Shown here piece after piece: positions 41,553-52,913 of a stretch of DNA of 64,000 nucleotides. The notes beneath the pieces were generated by a model. That model did not search any database. It was not told where the DNA came from and worked only from the letters and a program-made list of their open reading frames with translations. The stretch's first letter is position 1; the number at the start of each line of letters is the position of its first letter. A program made the position numbers and the translations under genes. The DNA comes from JAMXLG01 sp963765935 (lineage in GTDB: Bacteria > Vulcanimicrobiota > Vulcanimicrobiia > Vulcanimicrobiales > Vulcanimicrobiaceae): the NCBI GenBank assembly GCA_963765935.1, contig CAVXXX010000002.1, positions 434,001 through 498,000 of the forward strand. Reading direction: 5' to 3'.

Positions 41553-41738
41553 TGTTATATTTATATATATATAGAAATCAAGGAGACCTTGATTAATTTA
41601 AAGGACTAAATAATAAAATTATTTATCATAATTATTTCAATATATACACAAATAAATAATGACGTATTGAAATAAATAGAAATAATAATTAGTCTTCATC
41701 AAATATTATTACTTACAATGTTTTTATTATATATAGAA

Positions 41739-41809
41739 GGGATATGGAGGGATCGAACCCCTAATTTAAGATCTGCAATCAAAACGCAGAACCATCTGCT
41801 GCATAACCC
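41739..41809 (-). tRNA. trnC: tRNA-Cys (GCA)
   Basis: Cloverleaf on the minus strand with acceptor GGGTTAT/ATATCCC (one mismatch), D stem GCAG/CTGC, anticodon loop TTGCAGA and T arm AGGG-GTTCGAT-CCCT. The anticodon stem is weak. It lies downstream of cox1, where tRNA-Arg is more usual in Pezizomycotina. Confidence 0.65.
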
Positions 41810-41875
41810 TAGAGTAATTAATAATAATAATTACTCAACATAAATAAAATAATTATTTTTTATAATAAAAATGTA

Positions 41876-43810
41876 TTAACCAGCAAAACAGCCTGAACAT
41901 ATTACAGCTTGACAAATCTCACAAAAGTGTATAACTGAGTTAAGATTAGCAGCAACATTATGTGTAGGTAAACTAAAATCACAAGCTACGTTTAATAATG
42001 AAGGATCTGCAGCTAATACTTTTCAGGTATGTGTACAATTTGCTATTGTAGTTATTTTGGCTTGATGACATAATAAACAAAAACCAGTTATATTATGAAT
42101 ACATGCAGTACCTAAAGGTAAACTTACAAAGGCATGAGGTTTAGGTGGACTAGTAAATGCTCATTCTAAAGAACTATAGCTTCTATTTAATAATGTTTGT
42201 AAGCTATCACTATAAAACTCAGAAGTTAATCAAGGATATCTACTTGTAGCACGACCTTCTACTAATTGTATATAAACAATGTATAAGAATAATCAAGTAG
42301 CAACTACACTAATTATACTTCCAAAACTACTTACAATATTTCAACCTGCAAATGCATCAGGATAATCACTAATTCTTCTAGGCATTCCTTGTAATCCTAA
42401 GAAGTGTTGTGGGAAGAATGTAACATTAACACCAATAAACAATATTCAGAAATGTACTTTACCTACATTACATTATATTTTAATCCTAATATTTTAGGTA
42501 TTCAGAAATATCATGCACTAAATAATGCAAATACAGCACCCATACTTAAAACATAATGGAAATGAGCTACAACGTAATAAGTATCATGGAAAGCAATATC
42601 AAGAGAAGCATTAGCTAAAACAACTCCACTTAATCCTCCTATTGTAAACATAAATACAAAACCTAAAGCAAATAACATAGAAGGTGTTAATTCTATAGAT
42701 CCTCCATAACATGTTGCCAATCATGAGAATATTTTAATACCTGTAGGAACAGCAATAATTAATGTAGCAGCTGTAAAGTAAGCTCTTGTATCAACATCTA
42801 ATCCAACAGTATACATATGATGACTTCACACAACAAATCCTAATACTCCAATAGACATCATGGCATAAACCATACCTAAATATCCAAACACACTCTTATT
42901 AGAACTAGCTGATATTGTAGTACTAATTATACCGAATCCTGGTATTATTAATATATAAACTTCAGGGTGTCCGAAGAATCAGAAAAGATGTTGGTATAAG
43001 ATAGGATCACCACCACCTGCAGCTTCAAAGAATGATGTATTAAAATTTCTATCTGTTAAAACCATTGTAATAGCACCAGCTAGTACAGGTAAAGATAATA
43101 ATAATAATACAGCTGTAACTACTATAGCTCATCCAAATAAAGCTAATTTATGTAAGTCTTATACCTGGACTTCTCATATTAAGTATAGTAGTTATAAAGT
43201 TTATTGCACCTAATAAACTACTTATACCTGATAAATGTAATGCAAAAATGGCTAAATCTACACTAGGTCCACTATGACTTTGTATCCCACATAAAGGAGG
43301 ATATAATGTTCAACCTGTACCGGCTCCATTTTCTATACCACTAGCAAATAAAAATAATATTAAACTAGGTGGTAATAATCAGAAACTTATATTATTTAAT
43401 CTAGGGAATGCCATATCTGGACCTCCTACTAATAATGGTAATAAAAAATTACCAAATCCTCCTATCATAGCAGGCATAACCATAAAGAATATCATTAAAA
43501 TAGCATGAGCTGTAATGATACTATTATATAATTGGTTATCGGCTATATATTGAACTCCAGGTCCACTTAATTCTAATCTAATTAAAACTGAAAAAGCTGT
43601 ACCTAATAATCCTGAAAATAATGCAAATATTAAGTATAATGTACCTATATCTTTAGCATTAGATGATAAAAATCATCTTTCTGTTCAAAGTGAAATATTT
43701 GATTTTAAATTATGAATAAAATTATCTTGCACAGTAATTTGTTCTCCTTTAATATTTTGTTCTGTTATGTTATATGAAACAAATGATGAGTTATTATAAG
43801 AATTTGTCAT
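41876..43810 (-). CDS. cox1: Cytochrome c oxidase subunit 1, two frameshifts, unusual termini
   Basis: Catalytic haem-copper subunit of complex IV. Minus-strand translation (UGA = Trp) gives [53 protein letters not shown] and [20 protein letters not shown]. No introns. One extra base near 43,152 (after NMRSPGI) and one missing base near 42,465-42,475 (after GLKYNV) break the frame; restoring both gives a complete protein. The ATG at 43,810 adds about 35 residues before the usual start. The C-terminus continues past [11 protein letters not shown] for about 75 residues with nine cysteines, including FCLLCH and HFCEIC, ending at TAA 41,876. Both extensions are unusual for fungal cox1. Confidence 0.93.
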
Positions 43811-43961
43811 TGATTGTATAATTAACACTATGCTTTACATCTAAGTAAGATAATATAATTTATTATCAGCAATAGGTAGGGCTGTTATTTAAAAACGAGA
43901 TATTTTTATTAATAAAAATACTAAAAAATTTTGACTGTAATGAAAAAAAATTATTTATAGA

Positions 43962-44041
43962 AGAAATATGAAGGAATCGAACCCTTAACTTGACGTCTAA
44001 GTATAGGAGTAAAACTGCCAAACCATCAGCTACATAAACCT
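43962..44041 (-). tRNA. tRNA-like element, probably degenerate, identity unresolved
   Basis: It shares the D-arm side (GATGGTT), T arm (GGGTTCGATTCC) and 3' flank (CTAGAGTAATT...ATTACTC) with the tRNA-Cys at 41,739-41,809. The centre differs and cannot be folded into an anticodon arm with U33; the best stem AGTTT/ATACT gives loop TACTCCT. The position between cob and cox1 is where tRNA-Cys normally sits. It looks like a diverged duplicate or pseudogene. Confidence 0.4.
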
Positions 44042-44209
44042 AGAGTAATTATTAACATTACTCAATATATTTATCTTTAATTAAGTAATTAAAAAAACCC
44101 TATAAAAAATAGAATTTATATGAATTACCAAATATAAAATTATATAAATGTTTATAAAAGAATTTAATAAACTTGATTATTATAAATTAAATTTATTTAG
44201 TTCTTATAT

Positions 44210-45358
44210 TTACCTTAACTCTATTAAAGTATTTTCAATTAAACTAATTATAGGTACTATAATTAAATAATGTGAAAAATAAATAATTGTACTAATTTGT
44301 CCAAATTCTATAAAAGGAGATTCAACATGTTTAGCTCCTAATACCATTAATACTAAAAAATTAGCTACAAATATATAGAAAGCTATTTTACTTAAAGGTC
44401 TAAATTGTATACCTCTACTTCTACTTAAATCAGTAAATGGCATTGCTAATAACATTACCAATGCACCAAACATAGCAATAACACCTAATAATTTATTAGG
44501 TATAGATCTTAATATAGCATAGAAAGGTAATAAATATCATTCAGGAACTATAGCAGGAGGAGTTTGCATAGGGTTAGCCATAACATAATTTTCACTGTCT
44601 CCTAATAGATTAGGCATAAAGAATACAAGTATACTTAATAATATAATAAATATAAATATAGTTACTAAATCTTTGAAAAGGAAATAAGGAGCAAAAGGTA
44701 ATCTATCATAATTACCAGAAACACCTAAAGGGTTACCTGATCCTGCACTATCGTGAAGTGCAATTAAATGCATTAATACTAATGCAGCTAAAACAAAAGG
44801 TAATACAAAATGTAAAGCAAAAAATCTATTTAATGTAGCATTATTAACACTAAAACCACCTCAAATAAATTCAACTATATCTTGTCCAATTCAAGGTATA
44901 GCACTCATTAAATTAGTAATAACTGTTGCACCTCATAATGACATTTGACCATAAGGTAAAACATAACCTAAAAAAGCTGTAACAATCATTAATATAAATA
45001 TAATTGTACCTAAAGTTCACACTAATGTTCTAGGAGCTCTATATGATCCATAGTATAAACCTCTTCCTATGTGTAAATACACTAAAAAGAAGAAAGCTGA
45101 AGCTGTATTACTATGTAAGTAACGTATTAATCAACCATTATTAACGTCACGCATTATATGTTCTATTGAATTAAATGCTTCTAATACACTAGGGTTATAA
45201 TGCATTGCTAAAGTTACACCTGTAACTATTTGTATAGCTAAACAAAAAGCTAATAATGATCCAAAGTTTCATAAGTAACTTATATTACTTGGTTGTGATG
45301 AATCAATTATATAAGAATTAACCAATCTTAATAAGGGATGACTTTTTAAAATTCTCAT
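44210..45358 (-). CDS. cob: Apocytochrome b
   Basis: 382 residues, intact, no introns. Starts MRILKSHPLLRLVNSYIID and contains [50 protein letters not shown] and LLGVIAMFGALVML. UGA is read as Trp in the PEWYLLPF quinol-site motif. It is the membrane-embedded subunit of complex III that carries two b haems. It lies between nad5 and cox1, as in most Pezizomycotina. Confidence 0.96.
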
Positions 45359-45747
45359 GTTTTATTTTTAATTATAGTTTTTATTTAAATAAATTAGATG
45401 AAAAGAATTTAATTTTTTCTTTTCAATTTTTTAGATGTCGATAGGCATATATTTTTATAAATATAATAAATATATATATATTTATGTATTTATACGATTA
45501 AATAATCGTTTACTTTTTCTATTTTTATTATTAATCCTATTCAGTATTTAATTATAATATTATAATTAAATATATAAAGATTATAAAAAGTATATGGAAT
45601 AAAGTAAGTTTCTAATAATCCAAATAGGACAAAAAATTAATTATAAATATTGTAATTAATAAATTTTTTAATGTATTAAAGAAATAAAAAAAGGAAAATT
45701 AATAACAGTAACTACTATTATTAATTAATTTATTTTATAATTATTTA
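45359..45747. other. AT-rich spacer between cob and nad5
   Basis: About 390 bp, made largely of A/T runs and short hairpin-forming repeats. I see no tRNA, open frame or GC cluster in it. Confidence 0.6.
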
Positions 45748-47737
45748 TTATAAACTATTAAATCTAAATTTTTTAATTGTAGTAAAAAGAGATAATAAAA
45801 TTAACAACAGTAAACTATTATCAAATAGAGAAAGATAAGGAATTAAAATATAAAATATAAGACCAATTAAAATATATAAGGCATAACTAGTTATAACTCC
45901 TGTATCTAAAGTAGATATACTTTTACTTAAAGACAACAATCCTTTCTCTAGCCCAAAAGGCCCTAATAACTCTACACTTCCTTTATCTAAAATTTTAGTA
46001 GTTTGACCTCCTAATTTTAAAACAAGACCAGTAACATATTTATTATATAAAAGTTCAATGAAAAAACGTTGATTGAAGAAACTAAATATATTATAACCTA
46101 ATCTACTTAATTTAAAATTAATAAGAACTTTTGGCATAAATTCTGATAAAATTATTGCTAAAACACTAAGTGAAATAGTGAATACTAAAGGTAATAATTT
46201 AAATAAAGTAGGTACAGCAAATTCAGTATTTAACATTATTTCACCGTACAGGGTGAATAAAAATACTATTATCTGCAAAGAAACCTGAACCTAAACCAAT
46301 AAATATATCTTTACTTATGTATCCAAAAAATATAGAAAATATAGCTAATATAATTAATGGTAAACTCATAAATATATCTCCTTCATGCGCAGCATGATCC
46401 TTTTTATAATTAACTATAGGCCCATTAGGATTAGTTAAAAAAGTTAAATACAATACTTTAACTGAATATAATGTAGTAAACATAGCACCAATAGTAGCTA
46501 TAAAATAAACTACTGTACTACTAAAATAAAATTGACCATATGCAGATTCTAAAATAAAATCTTTACTATAAAACCCTGTCATAAAAGGGAAAGCTACTAA
46601 ACTAAGACTTGCTATTAACATAACTGAATAAGTTAAAGGTAAAAATGATCTTAATCCACCATATTTTCTAAAATCTTGATTATCTGCTACTGCATGTATT
46701 ACAGCACCTGCTCCTAAGAATAATAATCCTTTATAAAAGGCGTGATTTACCAAGTGAAATAAAGCGACATTATATGATGATAAACCTATAGCTATAACCA
46801 TCATACCTAGTTGACTCATAGTACTATATGCAATAACTTTTTTAATATCTTGTTGGAATAAACCAATAAGACTACTAAATACTGTAGTTATTGCTCCTAA
46901 TCATAAACATAAAACTAGTACAGTTGAACTATACTCTATTATAGGACTAGCACGCATTAATAAGTATACTCCTGCAGTAACCATAGTAGCTGCATGTATT
47001 AATGCACTAACAGGTGTAGGACCTTCCATAGCCATAGGTAATCAAACATGTAATCCAACTTGAGAACTTTTAGCCATAGCTCCAATTAATAAACATATAC
47101 CTATAATTGTAACAATATTTTCATTAATAAAAGGAGCTAATGAAAATACAGTACTATAATCAATATTACCAAAAGATCATAATATTGCAAACATACCAAT
47201 AGTTAAAAAACAATCACCTACTCTATTAGTTAAAAAGGCAGACATAGAACTTTGATTTGCTGCTATTCTAGTAAATCAGAAACTTACTAATAGATAAGAA
47301 CAAATTCCTACACCTTCTCAACCAACAAACATTAATAAAAAATTGTTAGCTGTAACAAGTATAATCATCATAAATGTAAATAAACTTAAATAGCTAAAAA
47401 ATCTTTGATTATGTGGATCATGGCCCATATATCCTATAGAATATACGTGAACAAGAGAACTAACCATTAGTACAGGTATTAACATACTTACTGTTAAACT
47501 ATCAAAATGAAAACTTCATAAGACATTAAGTGATTCACTATCTATTCATCTAAAAAGACTTATTGATACAGGTATATTATTAAAACCTACTTCAAAAAAG
47601 GTTATTATTGCTAATAATGTTGTTATAATTACACAAAGACATGTAATTAATTGGGCTCCGCTAACACCGACTTTTCTACCAAAAAACCCGGAAACTATTG
47701 ATCCTAATAAAGGTAAAGTTATTATAGCTAAATACAT
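45748..47737 (-). CDS. nad5: NADH dehydrogenase subunit 5, one frameshift
   Basis: Proton-pumping antiporter-like subunit of complex I, about 660 residues. Begins MYLAIITLPLLGSIVSGFFG, with RIAANQSSMSAFLTNRVGDC, MAKSSQVGLHVWLPMAMEGP, TPVSALIHAATMVTAGVYLL and QLGMMVIAIGLSSYNVALFH. Near 46,246 one extra base interrupts the frame between SIFIHPV and EIMLNTEFAVP; removing it restores continuity to the TAA at 45,748. The ATG shares one base with the nad4L stop (TAATG), a conserved feature of filamentous ascomycetes. Confidence 0.95.
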
Positions 47738-48006
47738 TATTTATATTCTATTGCAATACTTCCTCTTAATCTATAAAAAGCAACTAGAATACCCAAACCT
47801 ATTGCAGATTCTGCACCTGCAATAGATATAATATATATAGCATATGTTTGACCTAATATATCATCAAAGCTAAGTGAACTTACCAATATTAAAAAAGTAA
47901 TAGCTAAAAGCATTATTTCAATTGAAATAAGCATTAATATTATATTTTTTCTATTTAAAACAAATCCTAAGATTCCTATTAAAAAAAGTATTAAGGATAA
48001 ATTCAT
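47737..48006 (-). CDS. nad4L: NADH dehydrogenase subunit 4L
   Basis: 89 residues, intact: MNLSLILFLIGILGFVLNRK, EIMLLAITFLILVSSLSFDD, AGAESAIGLGILVAFYRLRG. Three membrane helices, the middle one with the conserved glutamate used in proton pumping. It overlaps nad5 by one base, which implies co-transcription and coupled translation. Confidence 0.96.
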   Translation of the reverse strand: MNLSLILFLIGILGFVLNRKNIILMLISIEIMLLAITFLILVSSLSFDDILGQTYAIYIISIAGAESAIGLGILVAFYRLRGSIAIEYK

Positions 48007-48330
48007 TGTATATCTTATGTAATTTAATTATTGTATATAAGTAATCACCATATTATATAATATAATATGTTAAGCTATAGGTTTTATCTATTAATTAAGG
48101 CTATTTATTAATTCTTCTCCTTAATTTCCAAGTATGGGATCTATTATAACTATTAAATTATATATCAAGAAATGAAATATAGAGTATAAAATGTATTATA
48201 ATAAGTTTTTAAAATAAAATAGGTTATTAATAATAAAATATTATTAAGTATAAATAAATAAAAGCAATAATTATTTAATAATTATATATTATATAATTAC
48301 AGGCGTTGTCTTGTCTATATTTAAATTTAA
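48007..48330. other. AT-rich spacer between nad4L and cox2
   Basis: About 320 bp without a recognisable gene. atp9, which sits near here in some relatives, is absent. Confidence 0.6.
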
Positions 48331-49086
48331 TTATTGTTCATATAGTCAAGACAAGAATTTTTCAATAGTTACAGATTCTATAACTATAGGCATAGAACTA
48401 TGTAATATACCACATATTTCTGAACATTGTCCATAGAATGTACCTGTTCTATTAACTAGAACAGATGCTTGATTTAATCTACCAGGATAAGCATCACATT
48501 TAATACCTAAAGCTGGACAAGCATAAGAATGAATAACATCAGCAGCTGTAACAATAAATCTAACATGTGTTAATTCAGGAATAATAACTCTATTATCAAC
48601 TTCTAATAATCTAAGTGCTCCATCTTCTAAGTCAGATTCAGGAACCAAGTATGAGTCAAATTCTATAAAGTCGTTTTCTGAATTTAAGAAGTCTGGATAT
48701 TGATAACTTCAATATCATTGATGTCCTTCTGCTAATACTGACATAGCTGGATCACTCACTTCATCCATTAAGTATAATAATTTAAAAGATGGAAATGCAA
48801 TAAGTATTAATATTAGTGCAGGTGTTATTGTTCATATTAATTCTATTAGTGTACCATGATTTAGGTATTTATGTGATATAGGTGAAACTATAGTACTATA
48901 ATTTCAAACTATTGATGCCATTATTCAACCTACTCCAAATAATATTATAACTAAATAGAACATAATATTATCGTGTAATTCTACTAAACCTTCCATTTGT
49001 GGTGTAGCACTATCTTGGAAATATAAACCCCAAGGTCTAGGTGCATCACAGTTATTACTAATACTATTTTGTAAATAACTAATCAT
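48331..49086 (-). CDS. cox2: Cytochrome c oxidase subunit 2
   Basis: 251 residues, intact, from MISYLQNSISNNCDAPRPWG to FLSWLYEQ and TAA at 48,331; an apparent earlier stop is a UGA Trp codon. Two membrane helices, then the CuA domain: aromatic stretch EGHQWYWSYQYPDF, GRLNQASVLVNRTGTFYGQC with the copper ligands in YGQCSEICGILHSSMP. It accepts electrons from cytochrome c. Confidence 0.96.
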
Positions 49087-49307
49087 TCAATTAAACTTAC
49101 TTTTTTATATCTATAGCTATAAAAGTTAAACAGATTAAACTGTAATATATAGCTTATATTTTCTTATATAAATATTATTTATAAGAAAATATTGCGAATA
49201 TAAAAACCTATTGACAGCTTGCTATTTTTTTATATATTAAAAATAACTAATAATGTAATAATAATAAAAAAAGATAATATAATATATTAATTTATTAAAA
49301 ATTATTA

Positions 49308-49756
49308 TTATATTTTAAATTTCTTAATTAAAAAATTTATATAAAATTCTATACTACTTATATAAGTAGTTGTATTAGATTGTTTGCTTGTAAGTATAAG
49401 CATTTGTCTACTATCTATTTTTAATGCATTTTTACCTAATTCAAATGCAAATCCCAATGTTAAAGCTAAGAAAAATATAAGCATTATCATTAAACCATAT
49501 ACACTATTTGTATATGCACTCACAACATAAGGATAAACTAAAAGAATTTCTAAATCAAATAATAAAAAAGAAGTGCAAATATAAAAAAAGAAATACTAAA
49601 TTGTGTTCTATTTTGACCTAAAAAAGAATGAAATCCACATTCAAACGCACTATCTTTTTCTTGATAAGGACTATGAGGAGCAAATATCAAATTAACAGCT
49701 AATAAAATAATTGCTAATAATGGTATAAATATAAAAAAGAAAGTTATACTTGTCAT
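49308..49756 (-). CDS. nad3: NADH dehydrogenase subunit 3, one frameshift
   Basis: Begins MTSITFFFIFIPLLAIILLA, with the conserved loop EKDSAFECGFHSFLGQNRTQ containing the complex I Cys. At 49,564-49,569 a run of six A (T on the coding strand) is one base short, breaking the frame between FIFALLF and FDLEILLVYPYVVSAYTNSV. The C-terminal part then ends at TAA 49,308. The start codon follows the nad2 stop with no spacing. Confidence 0.94.
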
Positions 49757-51442
49757 TTAAGGATTAAATAATATTAATGCTAATATATTAGCCATACTTA
49801 ATCATTCTTGAGGCATTAAAATAAATAATAAAATTATTAGTGTTAATATAGAAATAGATATAGTTAATGAACTTGATAGAATTATATTATTGTATTTAAA
49901 TGTTAATTTTTTAACTAAAAAATTACCTTTATTTACACTAGCATGCATATCGATATTTTCTAATACAGGGTTTACCTTATATTCAGATTTATCAAAAAAT
50001 ACTTGTTTAATTATATTTAGGTAATATACAGCACTTATAACACTAGTTAATATTGCTATTAAAGTTAAGAAAACGTAACCATTATCTAAAGCAGCACTTA
50101 AAACCATCTGTTTAGCAAAAAATCCTATAAGAGGTGGTATACCTACAAAAGAAAATATTGTAATAGAAAAACTTAAAGATAAAAAAGGATTTATATTAAA
50201 AAATCCTTTAATTTGACTAATAAGTTGTATAGGAGAATTATTTTTATCTAATAATCCTTTATATTCTTTATTATCATTAACATAATAATATAATGAAAAT
50301 CCTATACTAATTAATATAATAAAAGCGTTTAAATTACTTAAAGAGTATTGCATTAAGTAAAATATAAATGCTTGAATAGATTCTATACTATTAATACTTA
50401 AAGCTAATAGTATAAAACCTAAATGACTTATAGTACTATAAGCAAATAATCTTTTTATTCTAGATTGTGTTAAACCTACAACTGTACCTATTATTAATGA
50501 AAGTAAAGAACTAACTAATAAACTTGAAGTTCAAGTATATTGACTTAGAAATAAAGAATTACTAGTATAATGCACTATTTCTAATAAAAACACAAATATA
50601 GATATTTTAGCAACTATAGCTACAAATGTTGTTACTATTGTTGGTATTGCATCATAAACATCAGGAGATCAAAAATGGAAAGGTGCAGCACTTACTTTAA
50701 ATAAAAACCCTACACTTAATATAAGTAATGACATATTTATGTAATGTGGTTTATATCAATATAGTACATTATTGTTATTTGCAACATCACTTAAACTAGT
50801 TATAACATATATACCATCCAAATTAGTACTACCTGAATTTGCATATAATAAGCTTGTACCTAAAAGTATAAAACAAGAACTTAAACCTCCTAATAAAAAA
50901 TAAGTAAGACCACCAGAAGTAGCAAGCTCTGAATTTCTATATAATGTACTTAATAAATATAACCCATAACTTTGTAATTCTATACTTAAAAATATAGAAA
51001 CTAAATCACTACTTGAAATTAAAAATACAGATCCTGTTATTATAAACAATAATATTAAAGGATATTCTATTATTTTAAATTGCTCTCCCATTTTATTTGT
51101 TATATTTGTTTTATAGTAAATAAAATTGTAAAGTAACAGTTTTTGTATAGATGAATATTCTTTTACTCATACTCTTCTAGGATAAAATCCTGTTAATTGT
51201 AATATAATAGCACTAACTATAAATATAAAAATATGAAAAATTTGTGTAGTACTAGTAATATGAAATAAACCACTATATAAACCTATACCTCTATCTAAGT
51301 AAGTCATATATAAACTACCTAAGGCAAGTATTGATGAATATAATAAAACCGATATAGCTATTCTACTAAAAAGTATTGATTTGTCTCGTCTTAAAGTGAC
51401 GGCATTTGATAATAATAAAAATAAAATTGAATAAATTAACAT
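49757..51442 (-). CDS. nad2: NADH dehydrogenase subunit 2
   Basis: 561 residues in one open frame when UGA is read as Trp. Begins MLIYSILFLLLSNAVTLRRD; core segments include [40 protein letters not shown] and SFVGIPPLIGFFAKQMVLSA. Ends ...LALILFNP with a TAA directly before the nad3 ATG. This nad2-nad3 junction is characteristic of Pezizomycotina. Confidence 0.95.
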
Positions 51443-51803
51443 TTTTTTTAAGGATTCGAACCAATTTTTTTTCCATAATATATAAATTATATATAATATA
51501 TTAAATATAATTTGTATTTAATAGCTATAAAAAAAGCTATAATAATGATTACAAATTTTATAAAAATAAAAAAAAATTAACCAAAAACTAACGACTTTTT
51601 ACTATGTTTATACGCTGATCCTATGATTTATAGATCAATATAATGCTGTTCTATCTTAATTATAGAGTTAATATCACAATATTCTAATAATATATATTAT
51701 TATATATATTATCCTACACTTTAGTATCTTTTACTGAATAACTTTTTTTTACACTCTATTTTTCATATGTTTTTTATTAAAAGAGTCAATATACTCTAAA
51801 AAA
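51443..51803. other. AT-rich spacer between tRNA-Met and nad2
   Basis: About 360 bp. A T-arm-like sequence (TTGGTTCGAATCC on the minus strand, near 51,452-51,466) is visible, but no full cloverleaf can be built around it. Nothing else recognised. Confidence 0.5.
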
Positions 51804-51874
51804 GCCAGAGGAGAAATTCGAATTCTCATTCTTAACTCATGAAATTAATGTTCTAACCATTGAACTACTCGGGC
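51804..51874 (-). tRNA. trnM: tRNA-Met (CAT)
   Basis: Acceptor GCCCGAG/CTCTGGC with one mismatch, anticodon stem TTAAT/GTTAA with loop TTCATGA. Last member of the conserved T-E-M-M-L-A-F-L-Q-H-M cluster after rnl. Confidence 0.9.
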
Positions 51875-52023
51875 AATAACTAGTGGAAAAAATAACATTG
51901 CTTATAATAATATAATATATGCATATATATTCTTTAAATTTCACTATAAAAAATATTATCACTACTATTTATATATATATATATAAATTACATTTAATAA
52001 TAATTTAAGAGTAACATAATAAA

Positions 52024-52098
52024 GGGAGGATACCCTGAATCGAACAGGGAACATACTGTGCCACATACAGCCGCTCTACCGATTGAACTATATCCACC
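52024..52098 (-). tRNA. trnH: tRNA-His (GTG)
   Basis: Acceptor GGTGGAT/ATCCTCC, anticodon loop ATGTGGC on stem GCTGT/ACAGT, T arm CCTG-TTCGATT-CAGG. Confidence 0.9.
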
Positions 52099-52108
52099 TA
52101 AAGTTTAT

Positions 52109-52177
52109 TTGTTGGAGTGATTCGAACATTCAATGGTAAATACCAAAAATTTATGACTTACCGATTAGTCTACAACA
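52109..52177 (-). tRNA. trnQ: tRNA-Gln (TTG)
   Basis: Acceptor TGTTGTA/TCCAACA, perfect anticodon stem TAAAT/ATTTA with loop TTTTGGT. Position between His and Leu matches the conserved cluster. Confidence 0.88.
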
Positions 52178-52241
52178 TATTAATACACTAAAATTAAAAA
52201 CAAAATGGTTATGACTCATTATAGTATAAAATACATAAATA

Positions 52242-52320
52242 AGGTAAATCCGACTTGAACGGATAAGATTTAAAATCAAATAGTCCTAAGCTATTCATGT
52301 CTACCAATTCCATCATTACC
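52242..52320 (-). tRNA. trnL: tRNA-Leu (TAG)
   Basis: Acceptor GGTAATG pairing with ATTTACC at its outer part, anticodon stem AATAG/CTATT with loop CTTAGGA, extended variable arm as expected for Leu. Confidence 0.88.
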
Positions 52321-52373
52321 TTTATTAAATATTATTATATAATATTAATTATATTATTATATATAAATTATAT

Positions 52374-52447
52374 TGCTCGAGATAAGATTTGAACTTACAG
52401 CCTAAACATCTTCAGAGTTCCGCTCTACCAGGTTGAGCTTCTCGAGC
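52374..52447 (-). tRNA. trnF: tRNA-Phe (GAA)
   Basis: Perfect acceptor GCTCGAG/CTCGAGC, anticodon loop CTGAAGA, T arm TAAG-TTCAAAT-CTTA. Confidence 0.9.
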
Positions 52448-52488
52448 TAACAAAAACAATTTTGTTAAAACAACAAAATAACAAGAGT

Positions 52489-52560
52489 TGGAGACATCAG
52501 GACTCGATCCTGAAATAACGATATGCAAAATCGCAGTTTTACCAATTAAACTATATCCCC
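52489..52560 (-). tRNA. trnA: tRNA-Ala (TGC)
   Basis: Acceptor GGGGATA/TGTCTCC, anticodon stem GCGAT/ATCGT with loop TTTGCAT, T arm CAGGA-TCGAG-TCCTG. Confidence 0.9.
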
Positions 52561-52584
52561 TTTACATAATATTGTTTATATTAT

Positions 52585-52665
52585 ATCCGAGAAACGACTT
52601 GAACGTTCACGATTTTATATCAATAAAACTTAAGCTTATCCTGTCTACCAATTCCAGCACTCGGA
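52585..52665 (-). tRNA. trnL: tRNA-Leu (TAA)
   Basis: Acceptor TCCGAG/CTCGGA, anticodon stem ATAAG/TTTAT with loop CTTAAGT, long variable arm. Confidence 0.9.
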
Positions 52666-52724
52666 TTTATATAAACATACTTATACTATAAAAAAGACTT
52701 TTTTATACTTTATATATAAAAATT

Positions 52725-52795
52725 AAGGCTAGAGTGATTCGAACACTCATCTTAACCGTCATGAGCAGCTAGCTTTACCAATTAAGCTATAGCCT
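52725..52795 (-). tRNA. trnM: tRNA-Met (CAT)
   Basis: Acceptor AGGCTA/TAGCCT, anticodon loop CTCATGA on stem AGCTG/CGGTT, T arm GAGTG-TTCGAAT-CACTC. Confidence 0.9.
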
Positions 52796-52830
52796 TTTTT
52801 TTAAAAAAAAGTCATTATAAAAAATATAAA

Positions 52831-52901
52831 GTGCGGACAGAGGATTTGCACCCCTATATATTGGGCATGAGCCAATTATGTTTCTATTACATCAATCCGC
52901 A
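52831..52901 (-). tRNA. trnM: tRNA-Met (CAT), possibly the initiator
   Basis: Acceptor TGCGGA/TCCGCA, perfect anticodon stem ATTGG/CCAAT with loop CTCATGC. Third Met-type tRNA of the cluster. The T loop (TGCAAAT) departs from TTCGAAT. Confidence 0.88.
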
Positions 52902-52913
52902 TATATATATTAT

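Noticed and set aside
48301..48358. Repeat TTGTCTTGTC/GACAAGAC at the cox2 end, possible recombination site
   Set aside because: The inverted pair lies across the cox2 stop and is short; a simple 3'-end hairpin explains it.
51450..51530. T-arm-like sequence upstream of nad2, possible extra tRNA
   Set aside because: Only TTGGTTCGAATCC resembles a T arm; no acceptor or anticodon stem can be paired around it.
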